Below, piece by piece: positions 8,636 to 16,859 of a DNA stretch of 48,733 nucleotides (its first letter is position 1; each line of letters starts with the position of its first letter). This DNA comes from an uncultured Saprospiraceae bacterium. GTDB taxonomy: Bacteria; Bacteroidota; Bacteroidia; Chitinophagales; Saprospiraceae. The DNA lies in assembly GCA_938018185.1 (NCBI GenBank), contig CALIIW010000150.1:1-48733 (forward strand), in the 5' to 3' direction. A program made the translations under genes and the position numbers. The notes under the pieces were generated by a model. It ran no database searches and was not told the origin of the DNA. It saw only the letters and a list, made by a program, of their open reading frames with translations.

Positions 8636-9133
8636 TTAATCCATTTTGATCAAATGGGTGTTATACCGATCACAACAATCAGAACGCAGTTCTAAAGAAT
8701 CATTCCTCAATTCAATTAACTTTATATTATCTATAAGGAGTTGATAGCTTAAAGGATTAGGATTGAAGTCAGGTTCAAATTGAACATAAATGAAACCATC
8801 AGGTCTTGAAATTCTTTGAATTTTTCCACTAGCTACTAATTCATTGTCTTTTTCCAAGCCAAATATGCCATTTGGCTTAACTAATAAATGATCAAAGTCC
8901 TGTTCATATCCACCACCTGAAAACCCTCCGGAGGTTCTATCTACGCTCCAAATACCATTAATATCAACTTCGCTAGATAAATCATCTGTTGGATAATATT
9001 TATCTGCTGGGATATCATCTAATAGTGTTAATAAACCATTGTCCACTTGTCCGAGGCTAGCATCTTCATCATTGTTGCCACAGGCAAAGAATAACGCTAA
9101 TAAACTAAGGAATGCAATCGTTTTTATTTTCAT
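8636..9133 (-). CDS. lipoprotein of unknown function, paralogue of 7987-8463
   Basis: A 165-residue lipoprotein with lipid cysteine Cys18 (LFFAC), followed by an acidic stretch (GNNDEDAS) of the kind that directs Bacteroidota lipoproteins to the cell surface. The rest matches the neighbouring paralogue almost end to end, including 'YYPTDDLSSEVDINGIW', 'GGYEQDFDHLLVKPNGIF' and the C-terminal 'CCDRYNTHL'. The downstream copy lacks as clear an acidic signal (SKQEPD), so the two copies may sit on different faces of the outer membrane (inference). No known domain. Confidence 0.78.
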   Translation of the reverse strand: MKIKTIAFLSLLALFFACGNNDEDASLGQVDNGLLTLLDDIPADKYYPTDDLSSEVDINGIWSVDRTSGGFSGGGYEQDFDHLLVKPNGIFGLEKDNELVASGKIQRISRPDGFIYVQFEPDFNPNPLSYQLLIDNIKLIELRNDSLELRSDCCDRYNTHLIKMD

Positions 9134-9302
9134 AATAAAAGGTTTAAAAGTTTAAAAAGAAGCGCTTTTATTATTAGAGACAGTAGTTCATGACTTTTTG
9201 GTTGGGTGAAATCATTTTTAATGAAGATTGCTTTGGTTTTATTGTTTCCAAGAGGATATTTACCAAGCTTTTAAAGCTCAGTAAATATAAGGCATGGCAT
9301 TA

Positions 9303-10058
9303 CTAATAATCATTTATTGTCAATGGAAGCAGCTTTAATGTACCTCTAACTTCATCCTGTAATTGAATAAAATATAAACCTGCTGGCATATTTGAAATAT
9401 TATATTGTCCATCCATGCTGTAAGAATAATTTATTATTTCTTGACCGAGGATATTTCTTAAGGAGATTGAAGAAAAGACTTCGGTTGTAGTTAAATTAAA
9501 GTAATCCTTAGTAGGATTCGGAAATACTTTTATGGGGGCGAGTTCCGCAGCATTTTCAGTATTTAGAGGAGGTATCTCATTTTCGCAATTTTCATCCATG
9601 TTTACATTTGCGTTTATTACAGTTGTAGCTAGAATATTATCTGGATCGTCTGCTAAAGAAAAATGCATTTTGATTTCGCAACATGCTGCATTTGATCTTG
9701 GGTATATTTCTACTTGAAAGAAATCATAGGTTTCTAAGGAATCTAAATACATAGGTTGGTTTACATCTGGATCCAACTGGATATTTGAAGAAACCGCGGG
9801 AAAATAATGAATATTATTATCGCCTATAGGAATGTCCCAGCTATCACAAGCTTCATCTACTACTCTCAACCATTTTATACCAATTGTGTCTGCAGTTAAA
9901 TTTGCAACTTTAATCTTTAATCTTACTACTTCAGAATTATTTTCAAGATCTAGGTCTAGAAAAACAGTGTCAATTGCTGCGGGAGTCACTGAGATGATTT
10001 GACTTTTAGAGGTAAAAAAGGACAGAATTAGAAAGCTTATAAGGATCGTTTTTTTCAC
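9303..10058 (-). CDS. T9SS-exported protein, triplet member A
   Basis: A 251-residue secreted protein with signal peptide (MKKTILISFLILSFFTSKSQ), a central beta-rich domain of about 140 residues that I do not recognise, and a C-terminal T9SS type A sorting domain starting at 'IKVFPNPTKDYF'. It is the third and most downstream of three tandem paralogues. The central domain conserves 'IYPRSNAACCEIK' and 'DDPDNIL'. It has lost cysteines kept by the other two: 'CDSWDIPIGDNNIHY' against 'CDGWETAICDNNKCY'. A 95-bp stretch (9511-9605) is almost identical to the next copy. Confidence 0.82.
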   Translation of the reverse strand: MKKTILISFLILSFFTSKSQIISVTPAAIDTVFLDLDLENNSEVVRLKIKVANLTADTIGIKWLRVVDEACDSWDIPIGDNNIHYFPAVSSNIQLDPDVNQPMYLDSLETYDFFQVEIYPRSNAACCEIKMHFSLADDPDNILATTVINANVNMDENCENEIPPLNTENAAELAPIKVFPNPTKDYFNLTTTEVFSSISLRNILGQEIINYSYSMDGQYNISNMPAGLYFIQLQDEVRGTLKLLPLTINDY

Positions 10059-10144
10059 AATAGAATTTTTAATAAGGTGATAGCAAGTTTGAAGTGTATG
10101 TTTCCGATACTTTAGGACAGGTAGGAAACAAGCTTGTTGTTCGA

Positions 10145-10897
10145 CTAATTAGCGCATATAGCTAATTGAAGCATTTTCAAAGTATTTGCATCCTTATCTA
10201 ACAATTGAATAAAGTACAGACCAGCCTCCATTTTTGAGATATCATATTGTTCGTCTATGTCGTAATTATACAGCATCACTTCTTGTCCCAAAGCATTTCT
10301 TAATAAGATGGTAGACGCATCTTTAATAGCTGATAACGTAAAGTAGTCACTCGTAGGATTCGGAAATACTTTTATGGCGGCGAGTTCCGCAGCATTTTTA
10401 GTATTTAGAGGAGGTATCTCATTTTCGCAATTTTCATCCATGTTTACGTTTGCATTTACTGTCAAAGTACCCAGAATATTGTCTGGATCATCAACCAAAG
10501 AATAATGGACTTTAATTTCACAACAGCCTGCATTTGTTCGAGGATAGATATGCACGGCACATTCAGGGCAGCTTTCGCCTGCCTCTAAGTACATAGGTTC
10601 ATTTAAATCTGGAAGTGTAATGTTTGATGAAATAAAGGTGGCATAGCATTTATTATTATCACAAATAGCAGTCTCCCATCCATCACATTCTCCTTTAACC
10701 TCACGAACCCATTTTAAAGCAATCTTATCATCTGTGATATTGGTAACGTCGACTTTTATTTCTAAATCAAGATAAGAAATGGAAAGGTCTTGGTCTTGAA
10801 ATATAGTATCTGTCACTAAGGGATTTATTTCAATAACCTGGGCTATGGAGGTGAAATAAGCAAGAATGATAAAAGAAAAGAGTATGGTTTTTTTCAT
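10145..10897 (-). CDS. T9SS-exported protein, triplet member B
   Basis: A 250-residue paralogue of the flanking genes, with signal peptide (MKKTILFSFIILAYFTSIAQ), central domain and T9SS sorting domain (IKVFPNPTSDYF). It has extra cysteines: the 'CDGWETAICDNNKCY' cluster and a second 'ESCPECAVHIYPR' cluster just before the conserved 'NAGCCEIK'. These would allow disulphides or metal binding. Linker and sorting-domain DNA is nearly identical to copy A over 95 bp while the N-terminal halves have diverged. The 86-bp gap to copy A holds no clear promoter or terminator, so A and B may be one transcript. Confidence 0.82.
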   Translation of the reverse strand: MKKTILFSFIILAYFTSIAQVIEINPLVTDTIFQDQDLSISYLDLEIKVDVTNITDDKIALKWVREVKGECDGWETAICDNNKCYATFISSNITLPDLNEPMYLEAGESCPECAVHIYPRTNAGCCEIKVHYSLVDDPDNILGTLTVNANVNMDENCENEIPPLNTKNAAELAAIKVFPNPTSDYFTLSAIKDASTILLRNALGQEVMLYNYDIDEQYDISKMEAGLYFIQLLDKDANTLKMLQLAICAN

Positions 10898-11012
10898 ATT
10901 GATATATTTATTTTGTCAAGGAGGTTACTAAAAATAATAAAAATATTCGAGAGTAATTAAGAAGATTTGTAAATAGAATTTATCACTAAATAATATTTGT
11001 TTGATGCCAAGC

Positions 11013-11053
11013 AAAAAAAAGAGCTGCACTCAGAAAGTGCAGCTCTTTTTTTT
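11013..11053. terminator. intrinsic terminator after triplet member C
   Basis: A perfect 18-bp inverted repeat, A8-GAGCTGCACT and AGTGCAGCTC-T8, with a 5-nt loop CAGAA. It is bidirectional in form. It separates the first gene of the triplet (11074-11823, minus strand) from the second. Confidence 0.9.
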
Positions 11054-11073
11054 ACTAGTAACTATGCGTTAGT

Positions 11074-11823
11074 CTAGTTTGCATTAATTGTTAATGGCAT
11101 AAGCTTTAAAGTAGCACCTGACTCATCTTGCAATTGAATGTAGTAAAAACCAGCTGACATATTTGAAACATCATATTGTCCACCTTCATTATAAGAATAA
11201 TTCATCAATTCTTGGCCTAAGGTATTTCTTAATATGATTGTAGAAACAGCTTGCGTGCTTGTCAATTTGAAATATTCATTCGTTGGATTAGGAAAGATTT
11301 TGATTGCATCAATTTCTGTAGCATCTTCGATAGATGAAAGAATTTCATTTTCACAATTTTCGTCCATATTAACATTTCCATTTACAGTGGCAGTAGCCAA
11401 GATATTATCTGGATCATCAACAAGGGAAAAATGTAATTTGATTTGGCAACATCCTGCGTTTGTTCGAGGGTATATATGAACCGCCATTTCATCAAAAGAT
11501 TCTTGAGCCTTCAAATACATTGGCTCATTTAAATCTGGAAGCATAATGTTTGAAGATATGGTTTGAAAGTAACAAGTGTTATTGTCACAGATAGCTGTTT
11601 CCCAACCTGCACAATCGCCTTCCACTTCACGGAGCCATTTGATGGCAATTTTATCATCAGTTAAGTTAGCTACACCCATTTTTACTACTAAATCAAGATA
11701 ATTTATCGATAAATCTTGATCTTGAAAAGAAACATCAGAAACCTCTGGAGTTAGACCAATAATTTGTGCTTTTGTAGCAAAAAAAGCGAAGCACAAAAAG
11801 CTTAAAAGTATAAATTTTCTCAT
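11074..11823 (-). CDS. T9SS-exported protein, triplet member C
   Basis: A 249-residue paralogue with signal peptide (MRKFILLSFLCFAFFATKAQ), the unrecognised central domain and a T9SS sorting domain (IKIFPNPTNEYF). It keeps the 'CAGWETAICDNNTCY' cysteine cluster and 'YPRTNAGCCQIK'. Its linker (NEILSSIEDATEIDA) differs from the near-identical linkers of copies A and B. It has its own terminator at 11013-11053 and lies 179 bp downstream of the sensor-regulator gene on the same strand. Its function is unknown; surface attachment or release through T9SS is expected. Confidence 0.82.
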   Translation of the reverse strand: MRKFILLSFLCFAFFATKAQIIGLTPEVSDVSFQDQDLSINYLDLVVKMGVANLTDDKIAIKWLREVEGDCAGWETAICDNNTCYFQTISSNIMLPDLNEPMYLKAQESFDEMAVHIYPRTNAGCCQIKLHFSLVDDPDNILATATVNGNVNMDENCENEILSSIEDATEIDAIKIFPNPTNEYFKLTSTQAVSTIILRNTLGQELMNYSYNEGGQYDVSNMSAGFYYIQLQDESGATLKLMPLTINAN

Positions 11824-11855
11824 ATGATAATATTAATAGATTTAATAGATAATGC

Positions 11856-11890
11856 AATTTAAGCTAAAAGATCGAATTTTAGCTTAAATT
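11856..11890. repeat. 14-bp perfect inverted repeat
   Basis: AATTTAAGCTAAAA (11856-11869) and TTTTAGCTTAAATT (11877-11890) around a 7-nt loop. It lies 33 bp upstream of the triplet member C start and about 110 bp past the end of the regulator gene. It lacks a T-tract, so it is either a weak terminator for the regulator or an operator near the triplet promoter. Confidence 0.6.
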
Positions 11891-12002
11891 CGATTCAAAT
11901 TACTTGATTTTTTAGCAATTTGGACTACATTTTGGCAAGAAAAGGAGTTTTGATTGGCTTCATCACAAGGAATTATGGTGCTTTGGTTTGTGATATCAAA
12001 CC

Positions 12003-14906
12003 CTATAATTGTGAATTAAAAAATTCATTTAGGTTTACAGCTCGTTCAAGATTCAATTTTTTCCTCAAACGGTACCTACTTATTTCCACACCTCTCACTG
12101 AAATGTTCAATAAAGGAGCAATTTCCTTTGTTGTTAAATTCATTTTTAAATAAGCACAAAGTTTATGATCATTTGTAGATAATACTGGGAACTTGACTTT
12201 TAGATTTTTAATAAAATCTTGATGGACTTGATCAAAATGAAGACTAAATTTATCCCAATCTTCATCAAGTCTTAAATCATTCCTGAAAATTTTCAAAATG
12301 TTATTTAATTCTTTACGGACTGCGGGGTTTTTGACCGATTCATTGAGGTCGTCAAACTTTTCTCTCAGTGTATCTAGCGTTTGGTTTTTTTGTAAAAGTT
12401 GAAGTGTATTACTTGCAAGTTCTTGATTTTTAAACTTAATTTCATTGAGTAATTTTTCTTTTCTGATCTCTTCTAAATGCTCTTCAGTTTTCCTTTTCTC
12501 TTCTTCTAACTGAGCGGTATTTTCTTTGTACCTCTTTCGTGGTATCAAAAGTAAAGCGGCTATTAAAGCAATAAGTATCAAAAGATAAATAATTTTAGCC
12601 AGGGTTTTTTTATACCAGGGAGCTTGTATGCTAAAATTGATCTTATTCACTGGAGATTCTAACAAAGAGACAGTTCTACCTTTTATTTCGAAGCTATGAT
12701 CTCCAGAAGAGAGATTGTTGTATTCTTTGGTTGTGTTGCTTGTCCAAGAAGACCATTTTTGATCATTACCTGAAAGTTTATAACTATATTCATGATAATT
12801 ATTTGTGTTTGGATAGTTAGTCTGAAAAGAAATTCTAACAGCATTTTCAGAGGCCTTTAGATTTATTTCTTTTTTATTTTTGCCAATACTACTGAAAACT
12901 AAACTATCTTTTTGCAAGGGAAGGGCAATGGATTTTATGGCAACATCCAAATTGTTATTTGGCTTCGCTTTCAAGTCATATTCAATAGCGCCATCTTCTG
13001 TAGATATAATTAAACTATTATCTGCAATAGGAAAAAGTTCTTCGAAGCCCCCAATGTAAGTGGCATCTGTATTTAGATTTTCTAATTTTTTTTGAGAGAT
13101 TTCATTGTCTAAACCATTATTTTCTAAAGTTAAGCAGATACTGTTTCTATCAGAAATGCACCAAATATCATTATTGTTTTGAATCAACCTTCTAACATGG
13201 TTGCTTGATTCAAAATATTTATTTAGGATATTATCTTTTTCGAATCGATCGTTTTTTTCATTGTATTTATAAATTCCAGTTTCGTTTGTTAAGTAACAAA
13301 TGCCATTTATATTGAAGACATAATTTCTATCATTGGCTGCAAATCCATCTTCCATTGTATATTCTTGGACCGTTTCACTGCTAAGATCTTGATTGAATTT
13401 AATTCTATAAACCTTTTTGTATGGATGAGATACCCATAGATTGTCAAATTTATCAAGAAGCATAATTCTTGCTGACTCATCCATTCCCCTGACCATTCTA
13501 ATAAATTCTAAGTCTCCATTTTGTTTAATGCTGTAAAGTGCCAATCCATTATAGTTTCCTAGTACTAAAGTGTTTTTATTTAGAGCTAAAAATTTCCAGG
13601 CGCTAAATGTACCAGGAATACTTTCAGCAAGTTCATCAATCTTAAGAGGCCCTTCATGATGAGCACAATAAAGTTGATCATTGATAATATCTGTGCCCCA
13701 GGTTTGTCCTTTAGTACCTGGAACCAATTCGAAATTGTAATCCGTCAAGGGATTGTAATACTCTTTTTCGTTGATACTATAGAGACCATGAGAAGTAGAA
13801 AAGTAATATTTTCCTTTCCAGATTTCTACGTCGTAAACGGCACCTTCCAGTTCGTTATCGGGGAAAAATTTTCTTGAAAGAGAAGAGAAGTCGATTTCGT
13901 CAATACCATTATTTGTTCCAAGCCATAGAACATCATTGGGTGCATAGGTTAAGGTGTTTATGGCATTGTTTTGCAGACCATTTTTTTTATTTAAAGCCAG
14001 GGTTGTTTGACCCAGGTCATTAATTACAACTAGCCCTCCTAAATAAGTGCCAACAATAAGTCCATGTTTGGAATGGTAGATGGCTGAACTGATTCTTTTT
14101 TCTTTCAAAAAATGTTGCGCATTGTTAATCCACTCTGTGCATTTTCCATCTTTGTAAATATAAATGCCCTTTTTTTCTGTCAATAAAAAAACACGGTCAT
14201 TCGTTTGGTCCGGAACGATCTTAATGATTTTTTTGTCTTTGAAGGTCTCGCTTGTTGGAATTATGGATTCTTTGCCTTTTACAATTTGAAAGATAGCTTG
14301 TCCTTCAGAATGGTACCAAAAGCTGTTCTGAATTTTAGCAAAGGAATAAATGTAGGCGTTTTTGCCAAAGGTGCTTATACTGTCATTCCTAATAAGGTAT
14401 ATTTTATCGTTTGAAGAAAAGGCTAGATTTTCGTTCTCAATTAAAAGGTGCCAGACTTCAGCTAGATCTGATAGCTGGCTTCTGAACTTATCTCTCAAAT
14501 TTTCATAGGCTAGACCCCCTGATGAATTTGGATAGAAATATCCAAGCTCATTTTGAGCTCCTATATAAATTCGCTTGGATGGTGAAATTGCTATCGATCG
14601 CATGATGGTATTTCCTGGGGTAGGAAAGCTACGCCAGGATATGCCATCAAAAGACAATAAGCCCCCATTGTTGGCAAAAAAGATGTTACCATTGCTGTAA
14701 GAGGCAGACCAATTTTGAGGTCCTGCATGATAAGCGTCTTTAGAATGATTATATATCTTTGGTGTACCAAATTTAAAATCCTGAGAAACTACATTTGACA
14801 TTGACATAACAATACAAATACATGAAAGAGTCAATAGCTGAAGCCCTTTCAATGAGGTGCTGAAAGTTTTTAATGATGAACCTTTGATGTATAGTATTTT
14901 GGGCAT
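12003..14906 (-). CDS. transmembrane sensor-regulator: beta-propeller, Y_Y_Y, TM, LuxR-type HTH
   Basis: A 967-residue one-component regulator. After an N-terminal signal or anchor (about residues 18-41) comes a long propeller region with repeats such as 'DVLWLGTNNGIDEI' and 'DNLWVSHPYKKVYRI', to about 650. A Y_Y_Y domain follows (EYSYKLSGNDQKWSSW, about 690-755), then one membrane helix (about 760-780), a coiled coil (about 783-850) and a C-terminal LuxR-like HTH (about 905-955, 'TTKEIAPLLNISVRGVEISRYRLRKKL'). The extracytoplasmic half matches hybrid two-component systems of polysaccharide loci, but there is no HisKA, HATPase or receiver domain. It is divergent from the glucan locus that starts at 15059, which it probably controls in response to an oligosaccharide. 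An 11-bp tandem repeat abuts its start codon. Confidence 0.88.
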   Translation of the reverse strand: MPKILYIKGSSLKTFSTSLKGLQLLTLSCICIVMSMSNVVSQDFKFGTPKIYNHSKDAYHAGPQNWSASYSNGNIFFANNGGLLSFDGISWRSFPTPGNTIMRSIAISPSKRIYIGAQNELGYFYPNSSGGLAYENLRDKFRSQLSDLAEVWHLLIENENLAFSSNDKIYLIRNDSISTFGKNAYIYSFAKIQNSFWYHSEGQAIFQIVKGKESIIPTSETFKDKKIIKIVPDQTNDRVFLLTEKKGIYIYKDGKCTEWINNAQHFLKEKRISSAIYHSKHGLIVGTYLGGLVVINDLGQTTLALNKKNGLQNNAINTLTYAPNDVLWLGTNNGIDEIDFSSLSRKFFPDNELEGAVYDVEIWKGKYYFSTSHGLYSINEKEYYNPLTDYNFELVPGTKGQTWGTDIINDQLYCAHHEGPLKIDELAESIPGTFSAWKFLALNKNTLVLGNYNGLALYSIKQNGDLEFIRMVRGMDESARIMLLDKFDNLWVSHPYKKVYRIKFNQDLSSETVQEYTMEDGFAANDRNYVFNINGICYLTNETGIYKYNEKNDRFEKDNILNKYFESSNHVRRLIQNNNDIWCISDRNSICLTLENNGLDNEISQKKLENLNTDATYIGGFEELFPIADNSLIISTEDGAIEYDLKAKPNNNLDVAIKSIALPLQKDSLVFSSIGKNKKEINLKASENAVRISFQTNYPNTNNYHEYSYKLSGNDQKWSSWTSNTTKEYNNLSSGDHSFEIKGRTVSLLESPVNKINFSIQAPWYKKTLAKIIYLLILIALIAALLLIPRKRYKENTAQLEEEKRKTEEHLEEIRKEKLLNEIKFKNQELASNTLQLLQKNQTLDTLREKFDDLNESVKNPAVRKELNNILKIFRNDLRLDEDWDKFSLHFDQVHQDFIKNLKVKFPVLSTNDHKLCAYLKMNLTTKEIAPLLNISVRGVEISRYRLRKKLNLERAVNLNEFFNSQL

Positions 14907-14907
14907 T

Positions 14908-14929
14908 GATGTATTGATGATGTATTGAT
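14908..14929. repeat. 11-bp perfect tandem repeat at the regulator start codon
   Basis: GATGTATTGAT occurs twice without a gap, directly upstream of the ATG (complement of 14904-14906) of the sensor-regulator. In the regulator transcript it would occupy the ribosome-binding region. Eleven bp is about one helical turn, so the copies would lie on the same face of DNA. A third, partial GATGTAT lies just inside the coding sequence. Confidence 0.75.
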
Positions 14930-15058
14930 TTAATAAAGATAATCAATAGTTTGGTGTATTTTCACAACCATATTTAAGAATTGATTCGCTGAAGTGAACT
15001 TTTCAACATTTCTTGCTTTTCTTTGTTTAAATATTTCAAACATTAAAAACTTAATAAT

Positions 15059-16786
15059 ATGAAATTCTACAATTTACCCCTCTTACTAAGCTTAATATTA
15101 AGCTTATTCTTAATTGGTTCATGCAGTGATGATGAAGGCGATGGCCCGGGTGTATCATCAACTGATCCGATAGCAAGTTTTCAGTTTGAAATTGCTGAAA
15201 ATGATTTTAACACAGTAAGCTTTACAAATTTCTCTGATAATGCCGATTCTTATTCTTGGGATTTTGGTGATACCAATATGTCAACAGAAGAAAGCCCAAC
15301 GCATACTTATGCAGATGCAGGCGATTTTGTTGTTACTTTAACTGCAACTAATAGCTCAACATCCCATACAGCATCAAAGACTGTAACAATTGTTGACCCT
15401 AATTCAGCAATTAAAGATTTAACTGGAGAAACCTCAAAAGTTTGGAAATTATCAAGAAACATTGCGGAGGAAGAATACCCTTTACAAGTAGGACCAGCAG
15501 ATAAATCTGCCATTTGGTGGGCATTTGGATTGAATGATCCAATTGGGGCAAGACCTTGTCTTATGGAAGAAGAGTATATTTTTAGTACAGACGGTACCTT
15601 TACATACGATAGTAAAGGATCTGTTTTCGCAGATTATGGAATTTGGAATGAAGATATAGCTGGTCAATGTATAGATGATTCTGATGCAACGCTTATGACT
15701 GGACCTAATGGTGAAGATTTGTCAGCATGGGGATCAGGAACATTTAGTTTTAATTACGATCCAGCAGCTGGATCTTTAACTGTTACGGGATTGGGAGCTC
15801 ATGTTGGTTTACCTAAGGTAGGTTCAGATGCAGAGTATTCAACGCCACAGAGTGCAGTAACCTATGCTGTTACTAGTTTAGAAACGGATGGACCTGTTGA
15901 TAAAATGTATTTGGAAACAACTATTGATGGTGGATACTGGCAATTTCTTTTGGTGAGCTATGATGACCCTTCAACTGAACCAGACTTACCAGGTGCTCCT
16001 CCAACAACTTCATTTAATTATGAGATTAATGGACAGACAGTTAGTTTCACAAATAGTTCTATCAATGCGGATTCTTATTCATGGGATTTTGGAGATAACA
16101 ATACATCTATTGAAGAAAACCCAACTCATACCTATGCAAGCGATGGCAATTATACAGTGGTTATGACAGCAACAAATGCGAATGGCTCAAATGAGAGTAC
16201 AGTTAACTTAGTTGTAACTAGCGCTGTATTTTCAGCAGAAAGTTTCCATGGAAATGGATTAAAAACTTGGAAGTTGAACCCAGAAGCTGGTGCATTAGCT
16301 GTAGGTCCTGCAAAAGGATCTGGAGAATGGTTTGCAACTACACTGGATGATGTAACTGTTAGAGATTGTGCATTCAATGATGAATACATTTTTAATAATG
16401 AGGATAAATTTATCTATAACTCAAATGGAGATTTATGGGCGGAGGCTTATATGGGAATCGATCCTCCTGGTTGCGTATTGGATGGAGATCTTCCTATTGA
16501 TGCTGCACCTTGGGCTTCAAGTTCGCACAGTTTTACAATAACTGAAGCAACTGCTAATGAGCCTGCTTACATTACCGTAACAGGAACAGGCGCATTTATT
16601 GGATTGGCCAAGGCGTTTAATGGTGGAGAGCATGCTGCTCCAAATCCATTGGATGTTGATGATATTACTTACGAAGTTTTAAGTTACGTTAATACAGGAA
16701 GTTCAGAAATTCTTGCATTAACCATTGATATAAGTGATGGTCAAGTAGGTGGAGCTTACTGGACATTTACTTTGATTTCTGAATAA
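15059..16786 (+). CDS. surface lipoprotein with two PKD domains and two copies of a glycan-locus module
   Basis: A 575-residue lipoprotein; lipid cysteine Cys22 (LIGSC) is followed by SDDEGDG, a surface-export type signal. The layout is PKD (about 38-110), module (118-305), PKD (315-390), module (395-575). The PKD domains carry 'SYSWDFGD' and 'ENPTHTYASDGNY'. The two modules share 'KVWKL'/'KTWKL', 'VGPA', 'EEYIF'/'DEYIF' and 'GAHVGLPK'/'GAFIGLAK', so the protein arose by internal duplication. PKD lipoproteins are regular members of laminarin loci and probably bind glucan in place of SusE/F. It is the first gene of the locus, divergent from the sensor. A terminator-like hairpin follows 10 bp after the stop. 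Confidence 0.85.
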   Translation: MKFYNLPLLLSLILSLFLIGSCSDDEGDGPGVSSTDPIASFQFEIAENDFNTVSFTNFSDNADSYSWDFGDTNMSTEESPTHTYADAGDFVVTLTATNSSTSHTASKTVTIVDPNSAIKDLTGETSKVWKLSRNIAEEEYPLQVGPADKSAIWWAFGLNDPIGARPCLMEEEYIFSTDGTFTYDSKGSVFADYGIWNEDIAGQCIDDSDATLMTGPNGEDLSAWGSGTFSFNYDPAAGSLTVTGLGAHVGLPKVGSDAEYSTPQSAVTYAVTSLETDGPVDKMYLETTIDGGYWQFLLVSYDDPSTEPDLPGAPPTTSFNYEINGQTVSFTNSSINADSYSWDFGDNNTSIEENPTHTYASDGNYTVVMTATNANGSNESTVNLVVTSAVFSAESFHGNGLKTWKLNPEAGALAVGPAKGSGEWFATTLDDVTVRDCAFNDEYIFNNEDKFIYNSNGDLWAEAYMGIDPPGCVLDGDLPIDAAPWASSSHSFTITEATANEPAYITVTGTGAFIGLAKAFNGGEHAAPNPLDVDDITYEVLSYVNTGSSEILALTIDISDGQVGGAYWTFTLISE

Positions 16787-16796
16787 TTTTTTTTCA

Positions 16797-16832
16797 AAAA
16801 GCAATAGTAGCCTACTGGCTACTATTGCTTTT
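16797..16832 (+). terminator. intrinsic terminator or attenuator inside the glucan locus
   Basis: A perfect 16-bp stem (AAAAGCAATAGTAGCC with its complement) around TACT, followed by TTCTTTTTTT. It lies between the PKD lipoprotein and GH16 genes, leaving only 27 bp before the GH16 ATG. With no room for a separate promoter, it probably acts by partial read-through. Confidence 0.88.
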
Positions 16833-16859
16833 CTTTTTTTATTCCAATACAATCTGAAT

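Noticed and set aside
11920-12153. 77-codon open frame on the plus strand
   Set aside because: It overlaps the conserved HTH end of the sensor-regulator in antisense and has no domain.
15059-16786. Calling the PKD lipoprotein SusE or SusF
   Set aside because: It lacks SusE/F domains, precedes susC instead of following susD, and has PKD domains with a different module.
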